A DNA stretch of 64,000 bases from Sinohyriopsis cumingii (Eukaryota > Mollusca > Bivalvia > Unionida > Unionidae): positions 196,501 to 260,500 of the forward strand of contig JAPYKE020000564.1 in assembly GCA_028554795.2 (NCBI GenBank), written 5' to 3'. Both the position numbers and the translations under genes were made by a program. Positions 12,354-25,141 of this stretch are shown here, in pieces. Below the pieces are notes generated by a model. The model saw nothing but the letters and a program-made list of their open reading frames with translations. It had not been told where the DNA came from and did not search any database. The stretch's first letter is position 1. Each line of letters starts with the position of its first letter.

Positions 12354-13814
12354 GATAAATGGGTAAATAAAATTTCAAACAACTAAAAAAATGACTGAGC
12401 AAAGGATGCAAGAATTAAATGAGAAATTAATGACTAAAACAAAGGATGGAATTAATAATAAAATAATGTAAGAGATGAGTGACAAAAAGAGCAATTACAA
12501 TATATTCATATTTAAACATGAATGAGAACAAACATAAGAATAATAACAAACATAAGAATAATAACTATGTAAGAATAGCAACTGTCCTTACCATTTCACA
12601 AATGGACATTCGAAATTTAATTAAACAAGGACAGAAAATGCAAGGTGTACATTTCAACAATGAACGGAGGCTACTTCTGAATGGGGGCTTTTGCTTACAT
12701 TTTTTATGAAACAGAGCAGTAAACGAATTTTCCTTTTAGCCAAACGTTACCAGTCTACAGTATTTAGAGAACATACAAATGCAAGACAAGTCTTAATTTG
12801 TTTCATCTACTATCTGGGCTTTATTTTATCATTGTATATTCTTTGTACACATTGATATGAATGGATGATGCAACACAGGGAGTATAGGAAATAGCATCAG
12901 CATCACATTTTGCATACTACAATACTGTTCTGTTTTTCTAAATAATAATGTGGTGCACCCAGGATCTCGTGAGTATATGACATAAATACTATTTATGTCA
13001 AATAGATGAAATAGTAACTTGCATTATACAAATCTGAACCTGAAAGCCTTACAAGAATGACAAAAATCGTCTCATTTGTAGTTGTTCTTTATTTCACATA
13101 ACAGTTAGGTTACTATATTAACAATGATTTAGACTTGTCTGTGGAAGATGGGCTATGAGATTGTTGTTCCTGCAAATATGGTGTTCATTGGAATGCTCGT
13201 ACATATCTATATGAGCACACTCTCTTCTTTCAGATCAAAGCTAACAAACGAAAACGTTTCTCAATCCCTGGCAAACCTCAATAGATGCAGCAGCTACTTA
13301 AATCCAGCTAGAATATTCTAATTTATTATCACTATTCAGGTTTGACATCACTTCATTAACTCCTAGCTGTATGTGATAAATCAATCTAAAAAATAAATCT
13401 TACATATACCTGTGATGACATTCCCTGGTCCATACAGCTACCAATAATTGCTAGATAATTGAAATTTCTTGTACGTAACCCAACCTTTAGCATCGACTAA
13501 TTGAAATTAAAATTCTAGAGAACTTTTGTCATTACCTCCTTGCCAGGATAGCAGTATACAGTATTGGCTGTTCAGGCGCACTTTTTAATAGTCGCTTAGA
13601 GCCCTTCTTTATGAAAATAACAATAAGAGTTAGAAACATTTTTATAAAATCTCGATCAGGACATTCTAAATCAAAATCTGGAAAATATTTTTTTCAATTT
13701 TCAAAGGGTTTATTTTACAAAACAACAGCTTTATTTTATATTTTTTAAAACTATACTAGTATTTTTAGTTAACTAAAAACAAATTACAATAATAAAATGT
13801 CACAATCGTTTGTT

Positions 13815-14215
13815 TTAACACTCACATCAATAGGACTTTTACCTGTTCTTGCACAAGTGCCTTCACGAGGATAAACTTTTCCAATTTTAGTTTTACAAAC
13901 AACAGCTCGTTATTTGCGCAGCCGAAACATCAATAAATTGAACCTTCATCGGTTGATAAAAGAATCTCACACGTTTGTGTCCATAACGGCCAAGCGCAGC
14001 TGATCTCATTGGGGAATACAATATCAACACCAACATCTAAACAATCTGACGGCCACGGTTTATTCAACGGAACGTTAAACACTCGATCACCAACATCCAC
14101 AATATAAGTACCTCCAGGGTGTTGTTAGACAAATATTCCTACTTGTTACTATCTCAACAAACCTTGCTTCTGATACGGCAACTGCTGTTTCACCACTTTC
14201 ATCATCGTACAACCT
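13815..14215 (-). pseudogene. Unidentified coding relic in the C19orf12 intron
   Basis: On the minus strand a protein-like frame reads LYDDESGETAVAVSEARFVE from about 14210, changes frame by one base near 14120, then continues GTYIVDVGDRVFNVPLNKPW and on through CAWPLWTQTCEILLSTDEG to a stop (TGA, about 13930). The same frame then stays open for about another 38 codons. Balanced composition with Trp, Cys and Pro argues for once-coding sequence. A good donor-like CAG|gtaaaagt lies near 13840, so an exon of a nested gene cannot be excluded. I do not recognise the family. Confidence 0.42.
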
Positions 14216-15039
14216 TTGTTTAGTTACCATATAGCTAAACCATACCGTACTTATTAACGATCAAACTTAAATTATCAAGCTGGTCCTGAGACAGATTATA
14301 TTTTAGATGTTAATTAGATTTTAACTTTTTGACATTAATGTTTCTTAAATCAGGATGATTATGTGTTTACCATGTTGTTTTTTATACTATATATCGATTA
14401 TTTATCTAAAATGCTTTGTTAATAAAAAAAATAATTATGTTTGTAATAAGGCGGTCCAAGTATGATTCGACCAAGCGTGTTAGTAACACGCTCAGTTTCT
14501 AATATATTATCACTTGTTGCATTATAATATGACATTGTTCACTAACGTTTTAACGAATTTCTTTTTCAGCTCATTGTATTTCTGAGTTCCACTCGCCTAC
14601 GTCATTGTTGTACGATAATCTTGATTCGTTTCTCCCAGCAGTAATTCGAATTTAAGTTTTGAAAGAGAATTTAACTGTGTGGGGCTATTGATTTGTTATC
14701 AACGCTCATCATTGGTAAATTGTCACTCATGGAAAATGTGATTCATCGATGAATCTGGTGGTATTTGTTTTATTTTAGATTTTATTGTATTGATTGCCTT
14801 GGATTAAAAGCTTACTTTGTTCCTCTTGATACATAATTGGATGTTCCACAATTAGGCTCATTATGGTGTGATCTACATTAATTTCACCATCAATTTTGTT
14901 AAAATGTAATATGTTTGTCAATATGAAAATTATCATTGTAATTCTTTCATGAACAACTGTGCATCTGTTAGCGTTGGACGATTTGATAGTTTTAATCTTG
15001 GTGCAGTGTACGTATAATTGTATTCGCAAGATTTTCATG

Positions 15040-15365
15040 TTCCAGCCGGGTTTTCCTTTTCAACGCGATTGTATAATCCACAAACAATTTCAAACAACTC
15101 CATATGGATAGCGTCACTGTGATGCGGTGGCGACTGCAGCGGCATCATCGCGGTTGACTGTGGCGCTGTAGTCTGATTTGTCACTGTTGCTGTTAAATTA
15201 GTTGCCACTGCTTCTTGCCACATTTTGTAGATTATTGTTGGTACTAATTTTGTACGTTCTAGCGATTTCACTCACGTTCACGTTAACATTCGAAGCCATA
15301 ATTTCCTTGATTTCGTCATTGGACAGCTGTTTTCCGCGATGTGCATGGTAATATATTAAATGCAT
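15040..15365 (-). pseudogene. Helix-turn-helix DNA-binding fragment (transposase-like)
   Basis: The minus strand encodes HAHRGKQLSNDEIKEIMASN then VSEIARTYKIST, after which a one-base slip in an aacaataat run moves the frame to IYKMWQEAVATN and a Thr/Gln/Pro-rich tail ending at a stop near 15035. RGK.LS..E..EI followed by VS.IAR.Y.IS.NTIY..W is the usual look of a homeodomain-like HTH such as the N-terminus of many transposases. No catalytic domain follows. It is probably an eroded transposon piece; an exapted small DNA-binding protein is the alternative. Confidence 0.5.
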
Positions 15366-16878
15366 AAAGTTTTTATAATTTACGAAAATAAATAAATGAC
15401 GAAATATGTCATATTCGATGAGCACTATAATGATTATTAATTGACTAACAGAGTATACGAACTGCTTATACACCACTAGATAGCGCTTCTAGATGTATAT
15501 AAAATATGGAACTCGTGGTAATAACGATATTCAAGAATGCTAACCCGTCTAAAAATGGGTAAAGATAACATAGGGTATATATGAGTTTGGCTGGCCAGGA
15601 TTTGTTAATAACGAAATGAAGAGTTTAGTAATAATAATCCTGTTAGATGCAACTGAAGAAACAGAGACATTGTTTTATTAATATAATGTTTGTCCACTGT
15701 CATCAAGGATGTGTCTATACTGACAAATATACGTTTGATCATGACCACTCAGAACGTCTAAGTTATTGCGTTTTCAATACCATAGGGTTTGCATAGGTTT
15801 ACTATGGCAACTGAATTGATACCATGAGTCCTAAATATATATATTTACTCTCAAATCATGTGTCTACACATTTTATGACATACTTTGCCTCACGAACTTT
15901 ACTCAATTAATAATCTTTGAAAACGTCCACATCACAGGCATTAAGTAAACAATGATTGATACATGCCACCCTCCCAAAAAGTATAAGCATAATAAGTACT
16001 ATTACTCGAGGCAAAAGCGTATATAGGGCGTACAAATTGTAATTAAATATCATATTCCTAATTACAGCATGTTTGGAAAAAGGGTTATTTTGACAACTAA
16101 CTAAACTATAATGACACCTAACCTGGTTCTGACGCTGTTCCAAATTCTTCTCGCAAAGGGCAAAATCTATATACATTAGAACCAGAATAAAATATATACT
16201 AAAGTATTTTTTATATTTAGCACTCACTTCAACTTGTCTACATGTGTACATTTCACTGATAGATCTTGAAGTGGAATTCTGCAATGCGCATGTTCAAGTT
16301 CTGAGAGTGATGTATTACATTACTCTCGTATTCGTCTTTTAAAGTCTGTAAAATGGTGTTGATTTCTTTTAAAGTTTGTAATAATTAATCTGCGCGAACA
16401 TTTCCCGTCATATGCCATTCACAAAATAATCAATCGATCAGGCAAGTTCACTTTTAAATAAACCCTTTTGTTTTCTTTGAAATGGGACATCTGCAGTTGC
16501 CAGAAATAACAACAAGGAAAGCACTGTTGCAATATTATTATGCAGCACTCATCTTTTAAAGAATATCCTCAACTTTACTTAAGTAGAACTAAAGAGATGA
16601 TAATGCAATTACATAAACAACTTTGTCTGGCTTTATTTTAATGTTATTTTTTAATGTAGCAAGAAAGCGTAATCCATATGCAGGCCTGCAGAAAATGTAA
16701 TTTCGTGCAGAAACAGCATAATGATTACACTAAAAGCGTAATAGATGGTATGTATGATGATGGAGTCAGATAGAAACTGAAGAATACGTATAGGTGGATT
16801 AAAAACGAATATTGCTGACAATATCTAAAAACAATAGATTCATAAATCAATAGACAGAACATGATACATTGTATACAC

Positions 16879-16978
16879 CTTTGCTTGTTTTCTTCAACTC
16901 TTCATTTGTTTCCAGTAACTCCATGAGGTGTTCGTAGTAATGTTTATCAGCCATTATATAACACCCTTTTGGTTAAAT
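16879..16978 (-). CDS. C19orf12: C19orf12-like protein, coding exon 1 (N-terminal)
   Basis: Exon 16978-16879 on the minus strand, preceded by a strong acceptor (ttgttttttctttcgtcag). Translation starts at the ATG at 16954-16952, 24 bases into the exon, so a 5' non-coding exon must lie further right; I could not place it. The exon encodes MADKHYYEHLMELLETNEEL and then KKTSK, ending one base into a Gly codon at CAAAG|gtgtat. The human protein has a matching short helix ending in HSGKG just before the glycine-rich hairpin. Phase and sequence join perfectly to the exon at 10994-10902. Confidence 0.85.
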
Positions 16979-17086
16979 CTGACGAAAGAAAAAACAATTT
17001 AAGTTTAACAATAGACTTTTAATAAACCTGTAATTTCAAAGAGGCTAGGGAAAAATGGATTAAAGATGACATCATATTGTAAGTTT

Positions 17087-17320
17087 TTCTTTGATGTCAG
17101 GTAGCCTGTCAGTCGTTCTAAGATGTAATTTAGTATGTCAGTTTTTCTTTATGACAGGCAGTCTATCACTTTCTATATGATGACAAGTAGCCTGTCAGTT
17201 TATCTATGATGACATATAGTCTGTCAGGTTTTCTATGTCAGGTAGTCTATTATTGTATTTATGATGTCAACTAGCCTGTAATTATTTATATGTCAGATAG
17301 CCTGTCAGTTTTCAGTAGCC
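17087..17320. repeat. Minisatellite, about 35-40-bp unit, 5' of the C19orf12-like exon
   Basis: About six degenerate units of gtagcctgtcagttttctatgatgtcag. It lies just upstream of the first coding exon, presumably in the 5' intron. Confidence 0.75.
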
Positions 17321-20300
17321 TTATACAAGTGCTGGTACTAATACCCTTGCCGATTTCGCAATCGTAAGACGGAAACCTTTATGACCAAAAGGTATTCACT
17401 TGGGTTTACAATGGTACACTATGGTATGAACAAAATATTGTAATTCATTTTAATTAGAGGTGTTTTGTTTACATATAATTGCCTTATGTGTCATTATCTA
17501 AACAATGCTGTATTCGTCCTTCTTTCTTGCCATGAATATAATTCTGAATATAAGAACTATATTAGTCTGTAACAAACGAATGATGAAATCTGAAATGCCA
17601 TTGAATATTTTACTGAATAATTTAAGTTTCGCAACTGAAAATAACTTTTACTGTCTCACCACGATTAACTGACGATGTACCCGTTCATATCAAGTTAATG
17701 TCTTACAATATATGATTAACCGACGAAGTGCATTGTGTCCATGAAGCTATTGAAAGTATGATATAATAATTATGATTAAACGTTTCTTTAAGAAAGCCAG
17801 AACGAACATACAGTGGGATACACCCCACATCGTACATAAACCGAAGTAAATCCGTTTACAACAAAAACATTCCTTAGAATCCCTTAGATTTGTGACGGCT
17901 GAAAAAATAATGCTAGCTTGACAAATGGAACCACCAGGAGACCAGAACGTGTACTTAGAAACAAACGTGATGCAAATGCATCTTTCTGGGGGTTAAGCTT
18001 CAAGCATCGAAATCTCTCCAGATAAAAACACTTTCGCATTAATTATAAGTGATTTAATTGGGTAATAACATAATGTTTCCTTCTTAACTTCGAACTGTTG
18101 GCATTTGCAAGTAAGCCATTGCGAAAATTAAATGTGTTTTCCGCACATGAATGTTATTAACATTACAAAAACTATCTCAAGATTAATGACCAATAACAAT
18201 TACGTTAACTTATTGAAGAAAGAAGAAGAAAGAAAAACAAGGAGTGTTTGTATGTAATACTTTTCAAGAATTCCAGACGTATGGTTTGGAAAAGTATAAC
18301 GTTTATAACGTTTGGTTGTAATTAAAACTCGTGAGATCTGTTACCAGAAACAGGTGCATTTTCCCAAGAGGTCTGAATGTTTTCGGAGAAAAATTCTTGA
18401 GCCTTCATAGGGAAATACTATAAACTCCCTCGCAGACACTCACACACACACACACACACATGCATTTCAAACGTCTGTGTTAACTCCTATAGTTTTACCT
18501 ATGAAGGTCTACAAATTCACGCTGTTTAATTTGCCATAAAACTATTTAAATTTGTAACATGTTGGTACCTATTCGTCTCTAAGACACAAATGCTTTCAGA
18601 TTTGTTTCTCATAATGAAATAATAATGATAATTACAACAAGAACAAAAACAACAACAACAACAATAATAATAATAAATAATCATAATAATAATAATAATA
18701 ATAATATAATAATAAACTGATATATTGAGTAATTAATGGTAGAAAGAAACAAAACGCATACTCAAAGCTTCCTAAACAAAAAAATCTTTAGCTTAATTCT
18801 AAAATTTCGATAGTCAGACTGAGTTTCAATCTTAAAAAATAATTAGCGTATGTTTATTATTTTTCACTCAGTATATTAAACAACTATGGCATGCTTCTAA
18901 AACAAAATTGAAAATAAGTCATGCAGAATAATGCGATTTCACTGGATAAATTTATTTTTAGGATCATATTTCGCTGTTCATTTTCTAAACACAGCAGCCG
19001 AGCAAGACGTCTTTTCTTGTTATGTTAGGATATAATTTAACCAACAGCCTGTTTGCAAAAGGAAAATGCTCTTGAAATATATTATGGACTGAATTAATGA
19101 AACAAAGACTTTAAGTTATCACACATGTTTAAGTACTTTGTGAAATTTCCATGTCACGTTTGGCAAATACACACTGAAAGAATAATAATAATAATACTAG
19201 TGACTATATCTCGTTCTCTCTTTGCATCAGTTACTCAAACACCACACACGCACGTTATTAAATATCAGCAAACCAAACGCAAATTTAACACATTACATTT
19301 GTTCGTAAAATTCTGTGTCTAATTATTTTATTAAACATTTTAGTGGTTGCAGGTATGGTGACGGTGGTGGGTCCAGAAAAATCGGTATGTGTATTTAGCA
19401 CATTGAAAGGGTTTTTCTTAAATCTGTATTATATTTGATGAATTAATCTTTAACCTTATATTGCTCTAGCAAAACTGTAACATATTTAAGATATTGAACA
19501 CACAAAATCTGAGACTAGCAGAATACTTTGACATCTATTGTTACAAATCTTGAACTAAGTAACAGAAACGAGTGAAAACCGACAAAGTGGATCTGAATTT
19601 CAAAAGCAAATTGAAGTTTCTGACATTATTTTAAAAAATTAATATCCTAGAATGGGTCCCTAATTTTCTGGTACGCCTCCGTAGCTAACATTAAGTAACA
19701 GTAAAAAGCGAAACTCAACACATTGAATACAAAATTAACAAATAAGATATTTCCCTAGGTTGCATAGTGAAATGTTAAACAGTACTTATTCATTATGATA
19801 TAGGAGATAACTAACAGCGTTATAGACGAAACTATATTCTTTTTTACTGTACTTATTCGAGGTTTTCGGAAGGTAGGGTGGCTTAATAATGTTTACTTTA
19901 ATCCCGTCTTTAAAATCATTCCTTGGGTACATGGGATGGTAGTTTTGTTTCAAATCAGGCGAGTAGGTGAGAGTAGGTACATTATATATGGCAATAGAGA
20001 TTGTGACTTTAAACTAGAATTATAGTGTCCAACGGGAGATAATAAATGTAGTTTTGCTAATAAGAGACTTACATTGTATTTTATACTGCTTCTTTCGCAT
20101 CTAAAGCTGTGGATGTCAGTTTGGTTTGGGTAGAGATTTTATAGAAAGAGTAAAAATATTGTATAAGTGAGATCCTAGGGCAATAAGGGGAGACATGGAA
20201 TGTATTTGTAATGATGAGTGACAAATTTTATTTCTTGTTGTGCTTTTTCATCATATCCTCTGTGCATTGGGTGGTAGTTTTAATTGAAATAGGAAGGTAA

Positions 20301-22500
20301 GGACCTTAAAGATGAAATTATAGATTTTTCTTTATTTATAAAAAGATTATAAAGGTTAATGTAGCCATTTGGGTTATTGGTTTTACTTAGAATGGATTGA
20401 AGTCGCCCGTAGCCTGTTGAACACGGTTTACTCTATAGGGTTATAGTGGAGATATTAAAAGTACGTTTGAAATTAGGAGGATAAAATAATGGTAGTCCTT
20501 CGACACAGAAAATGGTAGGCACTGAGATGGCTTTGCAGTCCCAGTCTTGACTTGCATAGTCGCTGACAGACGGAACATTAGAAGTATAATTTCAATAGTA
20601 GTAACAGAAAACTCTGACCTGTGGCGACGTTCCCGGGCTGCCACCGTCTTTTATTTTCAAGAGCAACGAACGCTTTGCGGGTGACGACACGCAAGCGGGT
20701 TCGGTCGTGAGCTGTTAATTCCAAATTCGGCAGTCCGAGGCCTCTGCATCTTTAGACTGTCTAATAGAATGTAATTAATACCATTGCATTGTCGGTCTTG
20801 ACTTATACGGTCATGTGCTAGTTTCCCCAAAAAGAATTGTTTCAGCGAAGTTGGACCGTGTGCACCATTGCTTTGACTTTATGTATTCCACTTAACTTTC
20901 AAGTGTCATCATCGAATACTACGGATTGTAGTGAGGTCAATTTTATTTCGAATAAAAAGATAAATGATTGATGTGTAGAATGAATGTTATAACATCATTT
21001 CGGTTGGATGTGCAGACAAATTCGCTTTTAATTCTAAATAGAACAAACATGTGATAAACATAGGGAATCGACTTAGATCTAGAGTGATTGGTTTATTTCT
21101 TGGTGGAGTGGTGATGATATTGTAAATTTAACGTCTGTCACGTGTGTATGAATTCTTTAGTGTGTGCCTTGGACAATATCCCTCCCGTTTCCTCAGCCTG
21201 TCTTTCCTATAGTTACAATGATGAAACAAATATAAATGGTTTTGTGAACATTATAGTTACCTATTTGCTTTAGCGCAGAAATGTACTTTATCTCGATGGC
21301 ACAATGATACTGCCCTTCATGATCAAAACAAATCTAATCTAACTTTTAAACACTACCAGTATGATGATATTTAATATTTTGTACATGAATATGGAAGGAA
21401 CAAGCCCTAATCCTTCCTCTTCATTTAAACTGAGCGGGCTTTTAACTTTTAATAAATGTTGATTTTGAAACCTTGCATTCATTTGTATCTTTTCATGTTT
21501 TAACCCTCTCTCTGTGATTCACACAGTGACTCGCATGAACAGACCTCACACACATTGACATGCAAACAAATACCTACCTCATTTTAAACGTATGTCTTCA
21601 CACCACATACAAACAAACATGGCGTATTTGTTACATTACCATTCGGCTCTCAAATATTTTGACCCTATTTCACACAGGGCCAGCAACTCCCCTCCGTTGG
21701 TCTAAAGTGACATCTACTCTTTTGAATCTGCATTTTAACTTTGTATTTCTGTCTGACTGTCTCTGTTACACATTCTCACACACTGACAGACAAATTCCTC
21801 ATTTTGCAAAGTATGATATCAAACACATACCGTCACCTCAAGCAGCTACACTGTTAAAATATATGACCTGACTTGGTGTCTATGTTAAATATTCACTTGG
21901 TACCTTGAAGCTCTTTACCATAATCCTTCCCTCTCGCTCCGTTCCCGCCCCCAGCATTCTTTATTATCTTAATTATCAAAGTCATCAATAAAAATGTGAG
22001 AGGAACATATAGTATTATGAAGTGAATCTAAACTAATCCTAATAAATGTCTATGAAATCATAAATTAATTTAAGGTTCCTTACAAATTTCAAAACAGGAA
22101 ACGTAATGGTATTCCAAAAACGGTGATGATATCAAGATGGCTTTGGCCAGAATTCCTTCGAAATAATTTCAGAGTTCTAGAAAAATAGTCTTGTTCAAAA
22201 TGAGCATCTTCTATTTCCACTGAAAAGTCACAACAAATAGGTCTGTTGTCGAATAATATATAAGTACAATATAAAACACGCCTGCAGACTTACAACAGAA
22301 GCACAGAAGGAAGAATGACTTCAAAATCTGAATGAAATTGATTCTCAGTTCTCTCTTTATATATTCTCCGCCTACCGAGTCTTTATTGCGCTAAAGACTC
22401 CACATGACGGACATTCTAACTCGCTTTCCTTCGACTTTGCCCATTCAAGTGATCCAGCCAAGCCATTGGGAAGTTACCTAATTTTTGCAGAAACAACCAA
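17321..22500. other. Long stretch without recognisable genes
   Basis: AT-rich sequence with (CA)n at 18440-18460, an AAC/AAT trinucleotide tract at 18645-18716, and short open frames lacking motifs. A slightly GC-richer patch at 20600-20760 could be a fragment of an old element; on the minus strand it reads HDRTRLRVVTRKAFVALENK. I see no gene, tRNA or obvious transposon. Confidence 0.55.
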
Positions 22501-22708
22501 CCCAATCAGTCATTGAGAAATTCAACCAATGACGCCATTACATCTTATTATTAAGACTATTATTAATAATTGTCAACACATACGAAAGCATAGATTTATT
22601 CATTCCAAACAGTTTCCGTTCTATCCTTAGATTAATTAGACGAAATATCACAAAATATATCATGTACAGCCAATGACCTTGAATAAAAATTACAAAAATT
22701 ACATAAGG

Positions 22709-22790
22709 AGTTATATATATCTGTGTGTGTGTGTGTGTGCGTGTGTGTGTGTGTGGGTGTGTGCGTGTGCCTGTGTCCGTGTGTTCGATG
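22709..22790. repeat. (TG)n-rich microsatellite
   Basis: TG dinucleotides interrupted by single-base changes. It creates overlapping His-Thr repeat frames on the minus strand that are not genes. Confidence 0.95.
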
Positions 22791-23699
22791 TAGTGCAACA
22801 TTGAAATGGGTGTGCATCGATTTGAGGTTAGTTAAAGTCACACATCTCGACTGATACATTAGGATTAAACAATATTTAGTGTTAAATGACACAATGTTAT
22901 AGATTTCATTAAGTTATGTCTGAGTGTATTCCACATCATTATGAATGTAATTTGATGATAAAGTGCTACACTGTAAGGAATATGTAAGGCCCAAGGCTAC
23001 TTACCCCTCCAGAAAGCTGGCAAACCTTGGAATACAAATAATAGTAATTGTTAGCACATACTACGAGGTAACAACCAGAATTGAAGATTGTAACAAAAAG
23101 AAACTAGATTCACATTGCATCAACATCAATTTGACATCCGGTACTTGACTGTAGTGGGCCGTCAAATCGCACATCATCTTCTCTTCCTCCTTCGTGGTAA
23201 ATTATATATGCTATTGTACTAAAATGACCTGCTTGTATTCGTTCAACATGATCGTCCCATTTAAATAAGTGTGTAAATTTAAGTGCATATCATGGTTTAG
23301 TTCTCTTTTTGCACTCAGTTTTGACGCAAATATTCATAAACAAGTCCAACAAAATCCCCATCAATGTTAGCATCCACTGTCAATGGGTATAACATTTAGT
23401 CTACATATTCCACAACTTCATCATATTGGTCATAATACATTACTTATATGGAGTAATAAATCGAATCTTCATCAGAAACACCGAATACGGTTAAGCAGTA
23501 CATTTTCATCTTAATCTATCAATAATATTTGTCTTTAGTTATTAATGATAATGCTGCTGTAGATATGAAAGATTCGAAAATACGTTACCTATTATTTAAT
23601 TCTGGACCAGGCTAAATTTTTATAAATGTTGTTTGTTGATCCCCCCTCCCACTATAATAACAGAATACGATGAATACCATCCGGAGGAGCGCGCCTTTA

Positions 23700-24225
23700 A
23701 GATGTGAGTTTTAGGTTTATCAAAACCGTTGACATTATCAAAAACATTTGTTATTACGTTTTTTATCAGTTCTTTTCCTCTATTTCATTCGTCAGCAGTT
23801 TCCGGTATGATGTAGTTAAACTTACTACACGTGGTGGTCAGGGCAACTCTGTAATCTTTACAACCATGTATTGTTTTACTTCATCTTCTAATGTGTCAGT
23901 ATAATGTTGGATAAATGCAACAGACACGCCGGTGTCTCGAAGCCACCCTTTTCGGTAATCTCAGGCTGGTTCATTGCAACAGAACATATCAACCAGACTA
24001 CGAAATCGCGAATGTCCACATTAAACGTTTTTATCTACCATTTAGATCTTGAAATATCACAAGCTCACCAGGGTCGACGTGCACAACAACACGGCTGGCA
24101 AATTCGGTTAAGTCTGCATTGGTGGAAAACTGTTTGATCCACATCAGCACCTCATCTAGTTTAGTAACATCCGTAAATAGTAATATTCATTTTCTATAAT
24201 ATTAAACGTACGTTAATGTAAAATC
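23700..24225 (-). pseudogene. Minus-strand coding relic next to the Polinton protease
   Basis: Downstream (leftward) of the protease relic the minus strand has two protein-like pieces: TNADLTEFASRVVVHVDPGE within about 24170-24030, and LEDEVKQYMVVKITELP then PPRVVSLTTSYRKLLTNEIE within about 23900-23770. Stops and frame changes separate them. Position and strand suggest a neighbouring gene of the same Polinton, but I cannot match them to a specific capsid or accessory protein. Confidence 0.35.
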
Positions 24226-24229
24226 AATA

Positions 24230-24526
24230 AGAAGTTGCGTGTTTCAACGCTCCCCTTTATGAAACGCTTTAACAGGAATATGACCACATATTGGTCTATC
24301 CAATCTTGTTTGTACCTTTATAATCGAATACATTAATGTTAGATGACGGGCGATAACACCCTGGGTTAAATAATAAAAAAGGAACTTCAAGCGGCTGTTC
24401 TAGGCGATGATGATTACGTACCACCATACATGTAACACATTGAGTACCATGTCCTGTTGTCAAATCAAGGTTAGCAATACCGGTTTCACACTGGCGTGGT
24501 GGCATCGATACGAGTTCATTTTGCAT
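24230..24526 (-). pseudogene. Polinton adenain-like cysteine protease relic, copy 1
   Basis: The open frame 24526-24296 contains CETGIANLDLTTGHGTQCVT. Polinton and adenovirus-type maturation proteases (C5 family) have CGI.NLD...GPGTHWV here, with the His of GTHW catalytic. A second frame at about 24295-24240 holds RPICGHIPVKAFHKGE, matching the C-terminal CGH.C..FL box that carries the nucleophile Cys. Thus both catalytic boxes are visible in the right order, but in this copy the His is replaced by Gln and the Trp by Cys, and the two boxes are in different frames, so the enzyme is dead. In Polintons this protease is expected to process capsid proteins. Confidence 0.68.
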
Positions 24527-24824
24527 ATATTAAATACAACAAAACAAATTGTTGACTGATTTAACCTTCTCGAATAAAGAAAGATTGTTTATTTGACGAG
24601 GGACTTTCTACGTAATTGGAGATTTCTGACTAATGTTATTTGACGACTTGTTCCTAGTAGTCGAAAGAGTTTTCCTTCTGATTATAAACCCTGTGTGGTT
24701 AGGGCACTTGGGCCTGGAAGGACCCCTTCCGACCGAATCTTTCAAAGCTTTTCATAATTCTGTCTAAATATGGCATAATGCCGCTGCGTTTGAACTGCTA
24801 GAGCCACTGCTGGTAACAACGATG

Positions 24825-24863
<39 letters not shown>

Positions 24864-25107
24864 TAATAATAATAATAATAAAATTAATAATAATAATAAT
24901 GTTAATTAATAATAAAAATGTGTTGGATTTGTAGCTTTAACAATATCACTCTGCAGTGTGTCAGTTTGTAGTGGTGTCTAACAATGGTGGTATCATGTCA
25001 CACTAAGTCACATTATCTTGACACCTGGCCTGCCAGTCCTAATACTAACCACTATATCCTGATATCCGAGGCGGTTGCTCTAACCACTTAGGGCACCGGA
25101 GCGGTCC

Positions 25108-25140
<33 letters not shown>
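24825..25140. repeat. Two (AAT)n tracts flanking a SINE fragment
   Basis: AAT trinucleotides at 24825-24901 and 25109-25140 on either side of the SINE fragment 24932-25108. Microsatellites commonly grow from SINE or LINE tails; the right tract also abuts the 3' end of the LINE relic at 25142. Confidence 0.9.
24932..25108 (-). mobile_element. tRNA-derived SINE, family A, copy 2 (internally deleted)
   Basis: Carries the family tail (tagctttaacaatatcactctgcag on the plus strand), the body phrase ttgacacctggcctgccagtcctaatac and a tRNA-like head (ccgaggcggttgctctaaccacttagggcaccggagcggtcc), but the segment between body and head, including the B box, is missing. Confidence 0.78.

Positions 25141-25141
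<1 letters not shown>

Larger units (their letters stand above)
10995..16878 (-). other. Intron 1 (coding part) of the C19orf12-like gene
   Basis: The phase-1 intron runs from the donor CAAAG|gtgtat at 16879/16878 to the acceptor at 10995. It contains a poly-T run (about 11549-11566), a TA/TG microsatellite (12267-12349), an unidentified coding relic at 13815-14215 and a helix-turn-helix relic at 15040-15365. The open frame 15907-16284 on the minus strand has no recognisable features. Confidence 0.85.

Noticed and set aside
15907..16284. 125-residue minus-strand frame as an independent gene
   Set aside because: No motif, no splice logic, composition like translated AT-rich DNA, and it lies within the C19orf12 intron.
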